From JACCTH01 sp035281645 (lineage in GTDB: Bacteria > Actinomycetota > Acidimicrobiia > Spongiisociales > ZC4RG35): a stretch of DNA of 49,176 nucleotides. The position numbers and the translations under genes are program-made. Positions 1-7,466 of this stretch are shown one piece after another. Position 1 is the stretch's first letter. Each line of letters begins with the position of its first letter. Below the pieces are notes generated by a model. The model had not been told where the DNA came from and made no database searches. It was given only the letters and a program-made list of their open reading frames with translations. Location of the stretch: contig DATEDN010000083.1 in NCBI GenBank assembly GCA_035281645.1, positions 1 through 49,176 on the forward strand. The letters are read 5' to 3'.

Positions 1-2122
1 CCATCGTCCCTATGCGGAGAAACGGCACACCAACCTCGCTGCAGACCGCGCTGATCGTGTGGTCCGCCGTCGCCGGCGTCACCGCTAGGAAGCGGTGAGG
101 GTCTTCGCTGAAGAGAAAGCGCCAGTCGCTGTAGGCCACCGACGCCCCTAGCCCGGAGGCGATGCAGATCTCGGCGAGCGCCAGTGCCAAACCTCCCATC
201 GACACGTCGTGGAGGACCGGGATCCCCGCTTCGGCCAGTCTTCGGGCGGCTATCACCGCCGCTCGTCCCGCGGCGCGATCGGGGCCGGTGGGTCGTCCTC
301 CGACGTGACCGAAAGTGACCTTCTCGAAGGCCGACCCGGCCAGGTTCGGTGCCCATTCGTTTCCAACCAGATAGATCGCCATCTCGGCATCGGCCCGGTC
401 GAGCCGGGGAGGTGACCAAATGAGCTCCTCCACCAAACCCAGCATTCCGATCACTGGCGACGGATAGATATCGAGGCCGTCAGTCTCGTTATAGAAAGAG
501 ACGTTGCCACCCACCACGGGCACCCCCAGCGCTTCGCAGGCTTCGGAGATCCCTTCGACCGTCTCCCGGAACTGCCACATCACCTCGGGCTTTTCGGGAT
601 TGCCGAAGTTGAGGTTGTCGACCACCGCCAGCGGCTCCGCTCCCACCATCGCCACATTGAGCGCCGCTTCCCAGACCAGGCGGGCTCCGCCCCGACGAGG
701 GTCGAGATAACAAACCCTTCCGTTGCCGTCGGTGGTGAGGGCGAGGCCGCGGTCGGTTCCCTTCAGCCGGACCAGGGTGGCGTCATGGCCCGGACCTACC
801 ACCGTGTTGAGGAACAACATGTGGTCGTACTGCTCATAGATCCATGCCTTGGATCCGAGCTCGGGTTCGGCGAGTAGCTGCAGCAAGCCGGTGGCAATGG
901 CGGGCTGGGCGACGAACTTGACCGTGTTGGACCACAGGTCTTCCATCCACCCGGGTTCGCCTAGCGGCCGGTGATAGCGCGGGGCTTCCGTGGTGAGGGA
1001 TCGGGCCGGGACGTCGACTACCACGTCGCCTCCGTGGGACACCACGACGTTTCCCGAACTGGTGATCTCGCCCACCACTGATGCCTCGGTTTCCCAACGA
1101 CGGGCGACCTCGATCACTTCGTCGACCCGGTCGGGGTGGACGAAGGCCATCATCCGTTCCTGGGATTCCGACATCAGCAGCTCGGGAGCGGTCATATCGG
1201 GCTCGCGGGTGTGAACCCGGTCTAGGTCGACTGTTATCCCGTGTCCGGATCGGGAGACGGGCTCGCTGACGGCACACGAGAGACCGGCCGCTCCGAGATC
1301 CTGGACGCCGACCACGAGCTTGCGTCGATAGAGCTCGAGGCAAGCCTCGATGAGTTTCTTTTCTGCGAACGGATCTCCTACCTGAACCGAGGGCCGTTTC
1401 TCTGCGGAGGCTTCGTCGAAGGAAGCGGAGGCGAGGACCGAAGCGCCCCCGATCCCATCCCGTCCCGTGGGGGCGCCGAGGAGAACGGCAATCGTCCCTG
1501 GGGGACCGGAAGTGGCGAGCACCAAATCCTCGGCCTGCAACACACCGAGGCACATCACGTTGACCAGAGGATTGCCCGAGTAGTGCTCGGCGAAGGCCAG
1601 CTCCCCCCCGACCGTCGGCACGCCGACGGCGTTGCCGTAGGCGGCGATGCCCCCCACCACTCCTGCGAAGAGGTACCGATTGCGCGGTTGATCGAGTGGG
1701 CCGAAGCGCAGCGAATCCCATAAGGCGATCGGACGGGCCCCCATCGTGAATATGTCACGGATGATCCCGCCGACTCCCGTCGCCGCCCCCTGATAGGGCT
1801 CGACTAACGAGGGATGGTTGTGGCTTTCGATCCGGAGAGCCGCCAACCACCCCTCACCGACATCGACGACGCCGGCGTTCTCCCCGGGACCGACCACCAC
1901 CCATGGCGCCTCGGTGGGAAACCGGCTCAGGTGGACCCGAGATGACTTGTACGAGCAGTGCTCCGACCACATGACCGAGTACATCGCCAGCTCCGATCGA
2001 CTCGGTTCCCGGCCCAGCCGGTCGATGATCTGTCGGTATTCGTCGTCGTTGAGACCTAGTCGGGCGTGGAGCGTTAGCACCTCGCCCTCATCGGGCTCGA
2101 GGTCGACTTCCTCGGTTCTCAT
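1..2122 (-). CDS. purL: Phosphoribosylformylglycinamidine synthase subunit PurL (C-terminus cut by window edge)
   Basis: Synthetase subunit of the FGAM synthase complex. It converts FGAR to FGAM using ATP and ammonia delivered by PurQ, with PurS as the third subunit. The minus frame is open from an ATG at 2122 to the window edge, giving 707 codons; small-type PurL proteins have roughly 730-750 residues, so only a short C-terminal piece is missing. Visible motifs are EHCSYKS (about residues 54-60), ESHNHPS (99-105) and a glycine-rich GAATGVGGIIRD segment (112-123). The later AIRS-like repeat is also present, including VVGGNVSFYNE and HDVSMGGLA. The start ATG overlaps the purQ stop by 4 nt (ATGA), so translation is probably coupled. 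Fourth gene of purC-purS-purQ-purL; anything downstream lies outside the window. Confidence 0.96.
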   Translation of the reverse strand, partial: MRTEEVDLEPDEGEVLTLHARLGLNDDEYRQIIDRLGREPSRSELAMYSVMWSEHCSYKSSRVHLSRFPTEAPWVVVGPGENAGVVDVGEGWLAALRIESHNHPSLVEPYQGAATGVGGIIRDIFTMGARPIALWDSLRFGPLDQPRNRYLFAGVVGGIAAYGNAVGVPTVGGELAFAEHYSGNPLVNVMCLGVLQAEDLVLATSGPPGTIAVLLGAPTGRDGIGGASVLASASFDEASAEKRPSVQVGDPFAEKKLIEACLELYRRKLVVGVQDLGAAGLSCAVSEPVSRSGHGITVDLDRVHTREPDMTAPELLMSESQERMMAFVHPDRVDEVIEVARRWETEASVVGEITSSGNVVVSHGGDVVVDVPARSLTTEAPRYHRPLGEPGWMEDLWSNTVKFVAQPAIATGLLQLLAEPELGSKAWIYEQYDHMLFLNTVVGPGHDATLVRLKGTDRGLALTTDGNGRVCYLDPRRGGARLVWEAALNVAMVGAEPLAVVDNLNFGNPEKPEVMWQFRETVEGISEACEALGVPVVGGNVSFYNETDGLDIYPSPVIGMLGLVEELIWSPPRLDRADAEMAIYLVGNEWAPNLAGSAFEKVTFGHVGGRPTGPDRAAGRAAVIAARRLAEAGIPVLHDVSMGGLALALAEICIASGLGASVAYSDWRFLFSEDPHRFLAVTPATADHTISAVCSEVGVPFLRIGTM

Positions 2123-2763
2123 GCAGCCGCCGCCTGGAGAAAAGAGCCGAGCAGCAGGTTGCCGTCAGCGGATCCCAGCCAATCGGCGGACGCCCGCTCA
2201 GGGTGAGGCATCACTCCGACCACGTTGCCGGCCTCGTTGGCAACCCCGGCCGCGGCGTGATCGGACCCGTTGATGTTTTCGCGGTAGGTCAGCACGACTC
2301 GCGCCGCGGTCGACCCGGCGACGAAGTTGCCTTCGTAGGAGTTGAGCGGCAAACGCAGATGGGTGCCTGGTTGCAGGCCGGAGGTGAGCATTGAACCTTG
2401 GTCGGCGACCTCGAGGTCTACCCACTTGCACAAGAAGGAGAGTCCGCGATTGGCGATAAAGGCTCCCGGGAGCAGCCCGGACTCGCAAAGAATCTGGAAG
2501 CCGTTGCAGATTCCGAGGACGGGTCGGCCCGCCTCGGCCAAGGCAGCAACGCTTTTCATCACCGGCGAGAAACGGGCGATGGCACCGGTGCGGAGGTAGT
2601 CGCCGTGGGCAAAACCGCCGGGAAGGACGACGCCGTCGAATTCGGCCAAATCGGAATCTGCGTGCCACACGATTCGGGCATCGGCGCCGAGGCTGCTTAG
2701 CGCCTCTGCGGTGTCGAGCTCACAATTGGTTCCCGGGAAGAGGACCACGGCGACCTTGGTCAT
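2119..2763 (-). CDS. purQ: FGAM synthase glutaminase subunit PurQ
   Basis: Class I glutamine amidotransferase that releases ammonia from glutamine for PurL in purine step 4. The 214-residue protein has the expected length. The nucleophile is Cys86 in VLGICNGFQ, and the rest of the triad is His187 and Glu189 in MPHPER. The N-terminus VAVVLFPGTNCE is typical of PurQ. I chose the ATG at 2763 because it begins exactly at the family N-terminus and overlaps the purS stop by 4 nt. The frame is open further upstream, but that stretch lies inside purS and does not look like PurQ. Confidence 0.97.
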   Translation of the reverse strand: MTKVAVVLFPGTNCELDTAEALSSLGADARIVWHADSDLAEFDGVVLPGGFAHGDYLRTGAIARFSPVMKSVAALAEAGRPVLGICNGFQILCESGLLPGAFIANRGLSFLCKWVDLEVADQGSMLTSGLQPGTHLRLPLNSYEGNFVAGSTAARVVLTYRENINGSDHAAAGVANEAGNVVGVMPHPERASADWLGSADGNLLLGSFLQAAAA

Positions 2764-3002
2764 GTCTCCACTTCGACCGCGTAGTCCTCCAAAACTGGAT
2801 TGACCAGGAGACGATTGCACATCTCCACGGCCCGGTCCCGGGCGCGGGTCGCGTCGTCCTCCTCCAGGTCGAGGATGATCGAGCGGTCGAACCGAACCGT
2901 TCTTACCTCGTTGAAGCCGAGGTCGGTCAACGCCTTTTTCACCGTTGCTCCTTCGGGATCGGCGATCTCGGGACGCCGGGTTATGGCCACCCTGACCCTC
3001 AA
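2760..3002 (-). CDS. purS: FGAM synthase small subunit PurS
   Basis: Small structural subunit that links PurQ and PurL and helps channel ammonia. The 80-residue protein has the usual length. It begins RVRVAITRRPEIADPEG and contains the conserved GF.EVR.VR..R segment and a C-terminal LLVNPVLEDYAVEVE. The start is TTG, with its last two bases plus the next A forming the purC stop (TTGA overlap at 2999-3002). That overlap and the family N-terminus decide the start. A GTG four codons later would lose conserved residues. It overlaps purQ by 4 nt at its own end. Confidence 0.93.
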   Translation of the reverse strand: MRVRVAITRRPEIADPEGATVKKALTDLGFNEVRTVRFDRSIILDLEEDDATRARDRAVEMCNRLLVNPVLEDYAVEVET

Positions 3003-3871
3003 GCAACGCCTCGCAAATAGTCCTCGAACGACTCCTCGGTTATCCGCTCATAGGCCTCGATGTAGCGAGCGCGGGTTCCGGCGATCACCGACTGCGGCAG
3101 GTGAGGAGCGGGCGGGGACTGGTTCCACCCGCTCTGGTCGAGCCAATCCCGGACGTATTGCTTGTCGAAGGAGGGGACGTCGCTTCCGGGGACCCACTCA
3201 TTCGCCGGCCAATAGCGCGATGAGTCGGGGGTGAGCACCTCGTCGATCAAGATCAACTCATCGGCGACGGTGCCGAACTCGAGCTTGGTATCGGCGAGGA
3301 TCACTCCTCGCTTGGCGGCATGGGCGGCCGCGGTGAGGTAGATCTCAATCGACCTCCGGCGCAATTCCTCGTAGGTCTCGTCGCCTACCAAGTTGCGGGC
3401 TGCGGCTTCGTCGAGATTCTCGTCATGTCCCGTGGCGGCTTTGGTGGCGGGCGTAAAAATCGGCTCTTCGAGGCGGTCGGCCAGGCGAAGGCCCCTGGGG
3501 AGATGTTCGGTCGTCGGCCCACCCCCGCCGCGGTACTCACGCCACGACGACCCGTACAGATAGCCTCGGACCACGCATTCCATCGGAATGACGTCAGCTC
3601 GTTTCACCACCATCGATCGGCCCGCCCAATCCGGGGGAGCCTCGAGGCCGCCGAGGTCGGTGCCCAGCAGATGGTTGGGCGTCTCCAGAAGGTCGAAAAA
3701 GAAGAGCGAGAGCGCGGTCAGCACCCGTCCCTTGTCGGGTATCGGATCGGGGAGGACGACGTCATAGGCGCTGATCCGATCGGTGGCGACGAGGAGAAGG
3801 CGATCGTTGTCGATCGCAAAGATGTCCCGCACCTTGCCGGCTCCGACCTGGCTGAGCCTTCCTTCTCCCAC
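2999..3871 (-). CDS. purC: SAICAR synthase PurC
   Basis: Phosphoribosylaminoimidazole-succinocarboxamide synthase, which ligates aspartate to CAIR with ATP. The 290-residue protein is of the long bacterial/yeast-like type. Motifs include GKVRDIF near residues 12-18, TDRISAYDVVLPDPIPDKG, the ribosyl/aspartate loop ECVVRGYLYGSSW, DTKLEFG and LIDEVLTPDSSRYW, followed by SFDKQYVRDWL. The start is GTG at 3871. It heads the purC-S-Q-L operon. A PaaI-type thioesterase gene is divergent, with 58 bp between the start codons that must hold the promoters; a perfect palindrome sits there. Confidence 0.96.
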   Translation of the reverse strand: MGEGRLSQVGAGKVRDIFAIDNDRLLLVATDRISAYDVVLPDPIPDKGRVLTALSLFFFDLLETPNHLLGTDLGGLEAPPDWAGRSMVVKRADVIPMECVVRGYLYGSSWREYRGGGGPTTEHLPRGLRLADRLEEPIFTPATKAATGHDENLDEAAARNLVGDETYEELRRRSIEIYLTAAAHAAKRGVILADTKLEFGTVADELILIDEVLTPDSSRYWPANEWVPGSDVPSFDKQYVRDWLDQSGWNQSPPAPHLPQSVIAGTRARYIEAYERITEESFEDYLRGVA

Positions 3872-3888
3872 GGCCGACGATCCTACCG

Positions 3889-3902
3889 GGACAGTACTGT
3901 CC
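3889..3902. promoter_or_regulatory. Perfect 14-bp palindrome between divergent purC and thioesterase genes
   Basis: GGACAGTACTGTCC is identical to its own reverse complement. It lies 17 bp from the purC start and 27 bp from the chosen thioesterase start, inside a 58-bp divergent intergenic region. The position suits an operator acting on one or both genes. No regulator is identified, and it does not match the actinobacterial LexA box GAAC-n4-GTTC. Confidence 0.45.
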
Positions 3903-3929
3903 GCCGATGCCTCGGAAATTTCGCCAACA

Positions 3930-4325
3930 GTGATCGACCGCGCCCGGGTCGAAGCGCGCTTGACGAGTGACAGCTATGCGGCCGGGCTCGGCATCCGCTT
4001 GGTCGAGGTGACAGAAGAGACTTTGACCGTGGGAATGACCGTGACCGACCAACTCACCAATTTTCACGGAGCCACCCATGGCGGAGCGGTCTTCAGCCTG
4101 GCCGATTGCGCCTTGAGCCTTTTCGCTAATTCCTATCCCGAAGATGCGTCGGCCATCGATACCCACATGGTGTTCTCGGCGGCCAGTCGAAGCGGCGACG
4201 AGCTCACCGCTACTGCCTCCGAGGTTCATCGCGGCCGCCGGCTGGCGACCTACCGCATTTTGGTGAGACGGACCGATGGCAAGGTTGTCGGCCATTTCAC
4301 CGGAACGGTCTTCATCGGCTCGTAG
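3930..4325 (+). CDS. PaaI-type hotdog-fold thioesterase
   Basis: Probable acyl-CoA thioesterase of the PaaI/YdiI hotdog family, cytoplasmic. From the GTG at 3930 it is 131 residues, the normal family length. It shows the characteristic NFHGATHGGAVFSLADCAL segment (the HGG loop and following helix that line the active site) and a DTHMVFSAAS strand. It ends with the conserved R(T)DGKVVGHFTGT pattern. The frame stays open upstream to 3783 but would overlap purC in antisense, so the later start is preferred. The substrate cannot be read from sequence. Paa genes and other phenylacetate genes are absent here, so a general housekeeping thioesterase is as likely. Confidence 0.85.
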   Translation: MIDRARVEARLTSDSYAAGLGIRLVEVTEETLTVGMTVTDQLTNFHGATHGGAVFSLADCALSLFANSYPEDASAIDTHMVFSAASRSGDELTATASEVHRGRRLATYRILVRRTDGKVVGHFTGTVFIGS

Positions 4326-4381
4326 ACGATCGTGGTGAGTTCGCGCCCCTAAACCCGCGAGTTTTTGCGCAAGAATGGAAC

Positions 4382-5512
4382 GTGGTCGGTTACGCCCGCG
4401 CTCATCCCGTTCGTAGTGGCATCATTGCCATTGGTGGCCTGATGCTTGGTCTCCTGGCCTTCCTGGTCACTCAGGTCTGGTTCACCTTTGACGCGGTGGC
4501 CACCGAGTCTTTTGATCCAGGGCAAGCCTCGCTGGCGCTCGAAAGCCGGTCCGAGGCTGAGGTGGCTGCCGCCATTATCGAGGCGCAGAACCGGGAGGCA
4601 CAATTGCGCGAGCTGCGCAGGGACCTCATCCCCCCTGATCTCGAAACCGAGCTGCTGGCGCTTCGCTCTGCCGCTCTGAGGCGGCCGCCGTATACCAATC
4701 GCGCTGCGATAGGTATTGCCCTCCCTGACGAGATGTTCGACGCCTACCTGGGGGTGGGAAGTGATGCCTCCGGGTCCCGAGCCGACACCATCGTCCTCGC
4801 TCTCGCCCCCACCGATGGAGCGGCACCGATTTTGGTTTCGATTCCCCGTGACCTCTACGTCCAGAACCCTTGCACCAACGCCTGGAGCCGTATCAACGCC
4901 GGTCTTGGCGGATGCGAGGGTTTCGCCAGCGGAACCGAGCTCATTGCCCTCATGGTCGAGGGCTACACCGGGATTCCGGTCGACCATGTGGCCAGGGTCA
5001 ACTTCGATGGTTTCGCCGCCTTGGTAAACGCCCTCGGGGGCACCTCGATCTGCACCGACTACCCCGCCCGCGACCCGCGCTCCGGACTCGACCTTCCCGG
5101 CGGCTGTGTCTGGGCGGACGGCTACACGACGCTGGCCTGGGCCAGGTCACGACATACCGAATCGCTGATCGATGGCGAGTGGAAAGTCGTGGCCGGATCC
5201 GATTTCGACCGTCAGCGCCGCCAGCAGGACATCCTCTTTCAGCTTGCCCGCAACCTCGCCTCCTTCGACTCTCTTGGCTCTCTGGGATCACGCCTGGAGG
5301 CAGTGGCCGGAGCAGTCAGGGTCGACTCGGGCTGGTCGTTCGGCGATGCGGTAGCAACCGCCTGGAGATACCGCGGCATTGGCAAGGACGGTGTCAATCG
5401 GATTTCCGTGCGGGTGAGCGACATGCGCACCTCGGCGGGCGAGCTGGTGCTCGCCCCGGCAGTCAACTTCAACGACCTCCTGGCCTCGGTCTACGCCGCC
5501 GCCGCCCGGTAG
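4382..5512 (+). CDS. LytR-CpsA-Psr (LCP) family cell-wall glycopolymer transferase
   Basis: LCP proteins transfer undecaprenyl-linked glycopolymers to peptidoglycan (in actinobacteria, for example, arabinogalactan or teichoic-type polymers). The 376-residue protein has a short cytoplasmic N-terminus and a transmembrane helix at about residues 13-33, which places the rest outside. An LCP domain follows from about residue 105. It shows RADTIVLALA, the basic SIPRDLYV motif, RINAGLGGCEG, VNFDGFAALVNALGG and the late WARSRH/DFDRQRRQQDIL arginine cluster that binds pyrophosphate-lipid. The start is GTG at 4382. It stops exactly one base before the Mak-type kinase start, so the two are probably cotranscribed. 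The region between residues 40 and 100 is helical and not typical of the core domain. Confidence 0.9.
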   Translation: MVGYARAHPVRSGIIAIGGLMLGLLAFLVTQVWFTFDAVATESFDPGQASLALESRSEAEVAAAIIEAQNREAQLRELRRDLIPPDLETELLALRSAALRRPPYTNRAAIGIALPDEMFDAYLGVGSDASGSRADTIVLALAPTDGAAPILVSIPRDLYVQNPCTNAWSRINAGLGGCEGFASGTELIALMVEGYTGIPVDHVARVNFDGFAALVNALGGTSICTDYPARDPRSGLDLPGGCVWADGYTTLAWARSRHTESLIDGEWKVVAGSDFDRQRRQQDILFQLARNLASFDSLGSLGSRLEAVAGAVRVDSGWSFGDAVATAWRYRGIGKDGVNRISVRVSDMRTSAGELVLAPAVNFNDLLASVYAAAAR

Positions 5513-6397
5513 ATGAACCGCATCGGGATCGATGTCGGTGGGACCAAGATCGAAGGAGTGGTGCTCTCTGACGACGGCGCCGAGCGAGGGCGCCTTCGGC
5601 TGACGACTCCCCAGGGTGACTACGAGGGGACTGTCGATCGTATTTCGGCACTCGTCAACGAACTCGAGCAGACCCACGGCCGAACGCCGGGAGCCATCGG
5701 GATCGGGACACCCGGAGCCATCGACCCCGCCACCGGTCTCCTCAAGAACTCGAACTCGGTCGCACTCAACGGCCGGCCCTTCGACGCCGATTTGGAGAAG
5801 GCCCTGGGTCGACGGGTGATCATGCGGAACGACGCCGATTGCTTCGCGCTGTCCGAAGCCCGGGACGGGGCGGCGGCAGGCGCCCCGGTGGTATTCGGGG
5901 TCATCATCGGCACCGGGGTGGGAGGAGGGGTGGTGGTAGAGGGAAAGGCGCTGTCAGGACCGAATGCCATCGCAGGCGAGTGGGGCCATAACCCCTTGCC
6001 CTGGCCGCGGGACGACGAACGGCCCGGACCCGAGTGCTACTGCGGGCTCCGGGGATGCATCGAGACTTTTCTTTCCGGCCCCGGCTTCGCTGCTCGGTCC
6101 GGTGCCAAGTCAGCCGTCGAGCTTGTCGGTGCCGCCCGGCAGGGCGACGCCGAGGCCTCGGCTCAACTCGACCTGTACTGCGATCGCCTGGCTCGCTCGC
6201 TCGCCACGATTATCAATGTTCTCGATCCCGATGCCATCGTCCTCGGCGGCGGCATGAGCAACACGGACGAGATCTACGAGCGCGTGCCTGCCCTTTGGGA
6301 CCGGTATGCCTTCACTCCAAACGTCGCCACTCGCCTCCTCAAAAACCTTCATGGGGACTCAAGCGGGGTCCGCGGCGCAGCCTGGCTCGTTCCCTGA
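5513..6397 (+). CDS. mak: ROK-family fructokinase/sugar kinase, Mak-like
   Basis: ATP-dependent hexose kinase closely resembling E. coli manno(fructo)kinase Mak along its whole 294 residues. It has the N-terminal phosphate loop GIDVGGTKIEG and the NSVALNGRPF sugar-binding segment. The catalytic Asp107 is in RNDADC. The ROK zinc site is His159 (GEWGHNPLPW) plus Cys175, Cys177 and Cys182 (CYCGLRGC). The ending HGDSSGVRGAAWL is nearly diagnostic of this branch. It starts directly after the LCP stop with no gap. Sugar specificity within the ROK family is inferred from similarity only. The left inverted repeat of an inserted element begins 4 bp after its stop. Confidence 0.9.
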   Translation: MNRIGIDVGGTKIEGVVLSDDGAERGRLRLTTPQGDYEGTVDRISALVNELEQTHGRTPGAIGIGTPGAIDPATGLLKNSNSVALNGRPFDADLEKALGRRVIMRNDADCFALSEARDGAAAGAPVVFGVIIGTGVGGGVVVEGKALSGPNAIAGEWGHNPLPWPRDDERPGPECYCGLRGCIETFLSGPGFAARSGAKSAVELVGAARQGDAEASAQLDLYCDRLARSLATIINVLDPDAIVLGGGMSNTDEIYERVPALWDRYAFTPNVATRLLKNLHGDSSGVRGAAWLVP

Positions 6398-6401
6398 CTT
6401 T

Positions 6402-6453
6402 TGCGAACCCTGGGTTCGTCACCGCGCTAGACGCGGATAACGGTCCGTAGAAC
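6402..6453 (+). repeat. Left terminal inverted repeat of element 1
   Basis: Reads inward from TGCGAACCCTGGGTTCG. It contains three consecutive small palindromes: CGAACCC-T-GGGTTCG, CCGCG-n5-CGCGG and ACGG-T-CCGT. It matches the reverse complement of 7408-7459 at 46/52 positions. Three of the six mismatches fall in the loop of the second palindrome. It ends 8 bp beyond the nuclease gene's stop codon, so it may also act as a transcript terminator. Confidence 0.85.
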
Positions 6454-6461
6454 GGCCCGAA

Positions 6462-7364
6462 CTAGGTCGTTATGGCCGCCCTGAGCTGAGCAACGATGAG
6501 ATGCGGCCGCTTGAGAAAGTCGTCCCAAGTGAAACGGAAAATGTGCCAGTTGTGGATGAGCGCGAGATTGCCCCGAGATCGGTCCTTTTGGAAGTCCTGG
6601 GCCCTGGTGTGCCAGCGACGGCCATCGGCTTCGCAGCCCACGCAGCACCACGGCCAGGCGAAGTCAATCCGTTGGGTTGGGTCCCATGGAGCCGGATACT
6701 GAAATTCTGGCCTCGGAATCCCGCCTCTTTCGAACACGCCCATCCCGACCCGTTCCAGAGTCGATGCCTTGATTGGCTTTGAGCCGTCGCGTTCGTTGAT
6801 GAAGAGTCTCATCGGACCGGCCCCAGTACGACCGCGACGAGCTGTTTCAAGAAACACATCTTTCAGGTTTTCAAAGTCAACAATCCTTTCCGCCAAAGCC
6901 TCATCTCCGACTTTCGCCAGATGCTTTGGATGCAGAACTGCTGCCAGGTCATTCAAGGTTCTCGCTGGGGTTGTTACCTGCATGCCGGCGACCAAGGTTC
7001 GGTGGTGTTCGAATAGATCGATCGAGCGATGAATTCGCACTCCGGGGAAGTTGTGAGTTGTGCCGGCGTGAACGGTTGTAACCACTCGTCGCCGAGGCAC
7101 GAATGGCATGCTCCAGATCTCCGCCGCCGACTCATGTGATGCGGTGGCGTCGGGAAGAATGGCCGTCGCCGCCCGCAGCAATCCGCGGTGATCGCCGGTG
7201 ATGCCATTGACGCGGTAGATCCCCCTCGCCGCCAAGGTGAAAACTCCCTGCTTCAGTCTCCAATGAATGGCATCGTCCGATAGCCCGATGGAAACCGCTT
7301 GATCGTGACCGAGATAACCGGCCTGTGACGTCGCCAGGTCGGCCAACTCATAGTCGAGTTTCAC
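6462..7364 (-). CDS. AbiEi-type N-terminal domain plus DUF559 (Vsr-like) endonuclease protein
   Basis: The 300-residue protein has two parts. The first is an N-terminal winged-helix region like the AbiEi antitoxin N-domain (QAVSIGLSDDAIHWRLKQGVFTLAARGIYRV, split by roughly residues 20-52). The second is a C-terminal DUF559-type PD-(D/E)xK domain. Likely active-site residues are Asp234 in RIDFAW, Glu245, Asp247 and His252 in CEADGRRWH, then Asp261 and Arg264 in FQKDRSR, followed by HIFRFTWDD. Such proteins are multicopy orphans in many actinobacteria and have no AbiEii toxin partner here. It is the only gene in inverted-repeat element 1. Nuclease activity and any defence role are inference from the fold. 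Confidence 0.85.
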   Translation of the reverse strand: MKLDYELADLATSQAGYLGHDQAVSIGLSDDAIHWRLKQGVFTLAARGIYRVNGITGDHRGLLRAATAILPDATASHESAAEIWSMPFVPRRRVVTTVHAGTTHNFPGVRIHRSIDLFEHHRTLVAGMQVTTPARTLNDLAAVLHPKHLAKVGDEALAERIVDFENLKDVFLETARRGRTGAGPMRLFINERDGSKPIKASTLERVGMGVFERGGIPRPEFQYPAPWDPTQRIDFAWPWCCVGCEADGRRWHTRAQDFQKDRSRGNLALIHNWHIFRFTWDDFLKRPHLIVAQLRAAITT

Positions 7365-7407
7365 TCCGCAATAGATGACAGATTTGATGAGCGGTGTGAA
7401 GAGTCCT

Positions 7408-7459
7408 GTTCTGCGGACCGTTATCCGCGTTCAACGCGGTCACCAACCCAGGGTTCGCA
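7408..7459 (-). repeat. Right terminal inverted repeat of element 1
   Basis: Inverted copy of 6402-6453. Its central palindrome is a better hairpin than in the left arm, CCGCGTT-n1-AACGCGG. The outer CGAACCC hairpin here carries one mismatch. It lies 43 bp upstream of the nuclease gene start, so it could also contain that gene's promoter or operator. Its inner end reads GTTCTGCGGACC, similar to the inner end of the second element's arms. Confidence 0.85.
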
Positions 7460-7466
7460 GATGGGG

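Larger units (their letters stand above)
6402..7459. mobile_element. One-gene insertion bounded by 52-bp inverted repeats (element 1)
   Basis: A 1,058-bp segment lies between two convergent host genes, ending 4 bp after the mak stop and 7 bp before the antiporter stop. Its ends, 6402-6453 and 7408-7459, are inverted copies matching at 46 of 52 positions, both starting TGCGAACCCTGGGTT at the outside. The only gene inside encodes an AbiEi-N plus DUF559 protein. There is no transposase, and I could not see a target-site duplication. A transposon-derived cargo unit mobilised in trans, or a self-driven endonuclease element, are both possible; neither is shown. Confidence 0.7.

Noticed and set aside
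1241..1723. Long open frames antisense to purL, purD, the antiporter, glnA and the E1 gene
   Set aside because: They follow high-GC codon bias of the real genes, lack homology and have no sensible starts.
6462..7364. Functional type IV AbiE toxin-antitoxin system
   Set aside because: No AbiEii nucleotidyltransferase toxin gene is next to either AbiEi-type gene, and both carry a DUF559 nuclease domain instead.
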